DNA from: JAPWJZ01 sp035626855
Lineage (GTDB): Bacteria > Pseudomonadota > Alphaproteobacteria > Micavibrionales > UBA2020
NCBI GenBank assembly: GCA_035626855.1
Contig: DASPMW010000069.1
Location: 1 to 7,974, forward strand
Direction of reading: 5' to 3'
Length of the DNA: 7,974 nt
Positions 7,881 through 7,974 of the stretch are shown in pieces. The notes under the pieces are model-generated. The model worked only from the letters and a program-made list of their open reading frames with translations. It made no database searches and had not been told where the DNA came from. Position numbers and translations under genes: made by a program. Within the stretch, counting starts at the first letter, position 1. Each line of letters opens with the position of its first letter.

Positions 7881-7974
7881 ATGCGGGTCATCAAGAAATA
7901 TCCTAATCGCCGCCTCTACGACACGGAGCGCAGCTCCTATATCACGCTCGCCGAAGTGCACAAGATCATCAAGT
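7881..7974 (+). CDS. phaR: PHA synthesis regulator PhaR, N-terminal part (3' truncated by window)
   Basis: Only the first 31 residues are present. They begin MRVIKKYPNRRLYDTERSSY and continue ITLAEVHKIIK, the conserved N-terminal DNA-binding region of PhaR/PhbF proteins (typically IKKYxNRRLYDTxxSxYVTL). In the family this protein represses phasin and PHA genes, binds PHA granules and is thereby released from DNA. It starts 22 nt after the phaB stop with GAGGG (7869-7873) 7 nt before the ATG, so phaB and phaR are probably co-transcribed. It is a plausible regulator of the divergent region between phaE and phaB. Confidence 0.92.
   Translation, partial: MRVIKKYPNRRLYDTERSSYITLAEVHKIIK

Overview
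The window looks like a chromosomal segment of a fairly GC-rich Gram-negative bacterium, most likely an alphaproteobacterium. This rests on the PBP1C-type C-terminus, a PhaR-type polyester regulator, the URC1-type GTP cyclohydrolase II homologue paired with upp, and a CCCTCTCCCG palindromic intergenic repeat. The genus cannot be read from the sequence. Coding density is high and every recognised gene looks intact. Only the two window edges cut genes.

Left part (1-1836): the 3' end of pbpC (peptidoglycan transpeptidase, + strand) converges on, and overlaps by 16 bp, a - strand gene for a divergent kinase-fold protein. An AT-richer spacer (1837-2123) then separates that gene from a rightward operon.

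Middle (2124-4597): three tightly packed + strand genes form a likely nucleobase operon. They are a URC1-type GTP cyclohydrolase II homologue, uracil phosphoribosyltransferase (upp; ATGA overlap) and a small protein with two HxT motifs like a 2H phosphoesterase (start codon directly after the upp stop). URC1 plus Upp is the signature of the non-classical uracil catabolic (URC) pathway, but no URC4/DUF1688 gene is visible here. A palindromic repeat/terminator closes the operon and also encodes the last residues of the third protein.

Right part (4605-7974): a polyhydroxyalkanoate (PHA) locus. phaE and phaC, the two subunits of a class III PHA synthase, run leftward. phaB (acetoacetyl-CoA reductase) and phaR (PHA-responsive regulator, cut by the window edge) run rightward from a shared 262-bp divergent control region. 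PhaB makes (R)-3-hydroxybutyryl-CoA, PhaEC polymerises it, and PhaR probably senses the polymer and controls the locus. A thiolase (phaA) and a phasin (phaP) are not in the window.

No tRNA, rRNA, CRISPR array, transposase or integrase was seen. The least conventional part is the URC1-upp-2H phosphoesterase trio.
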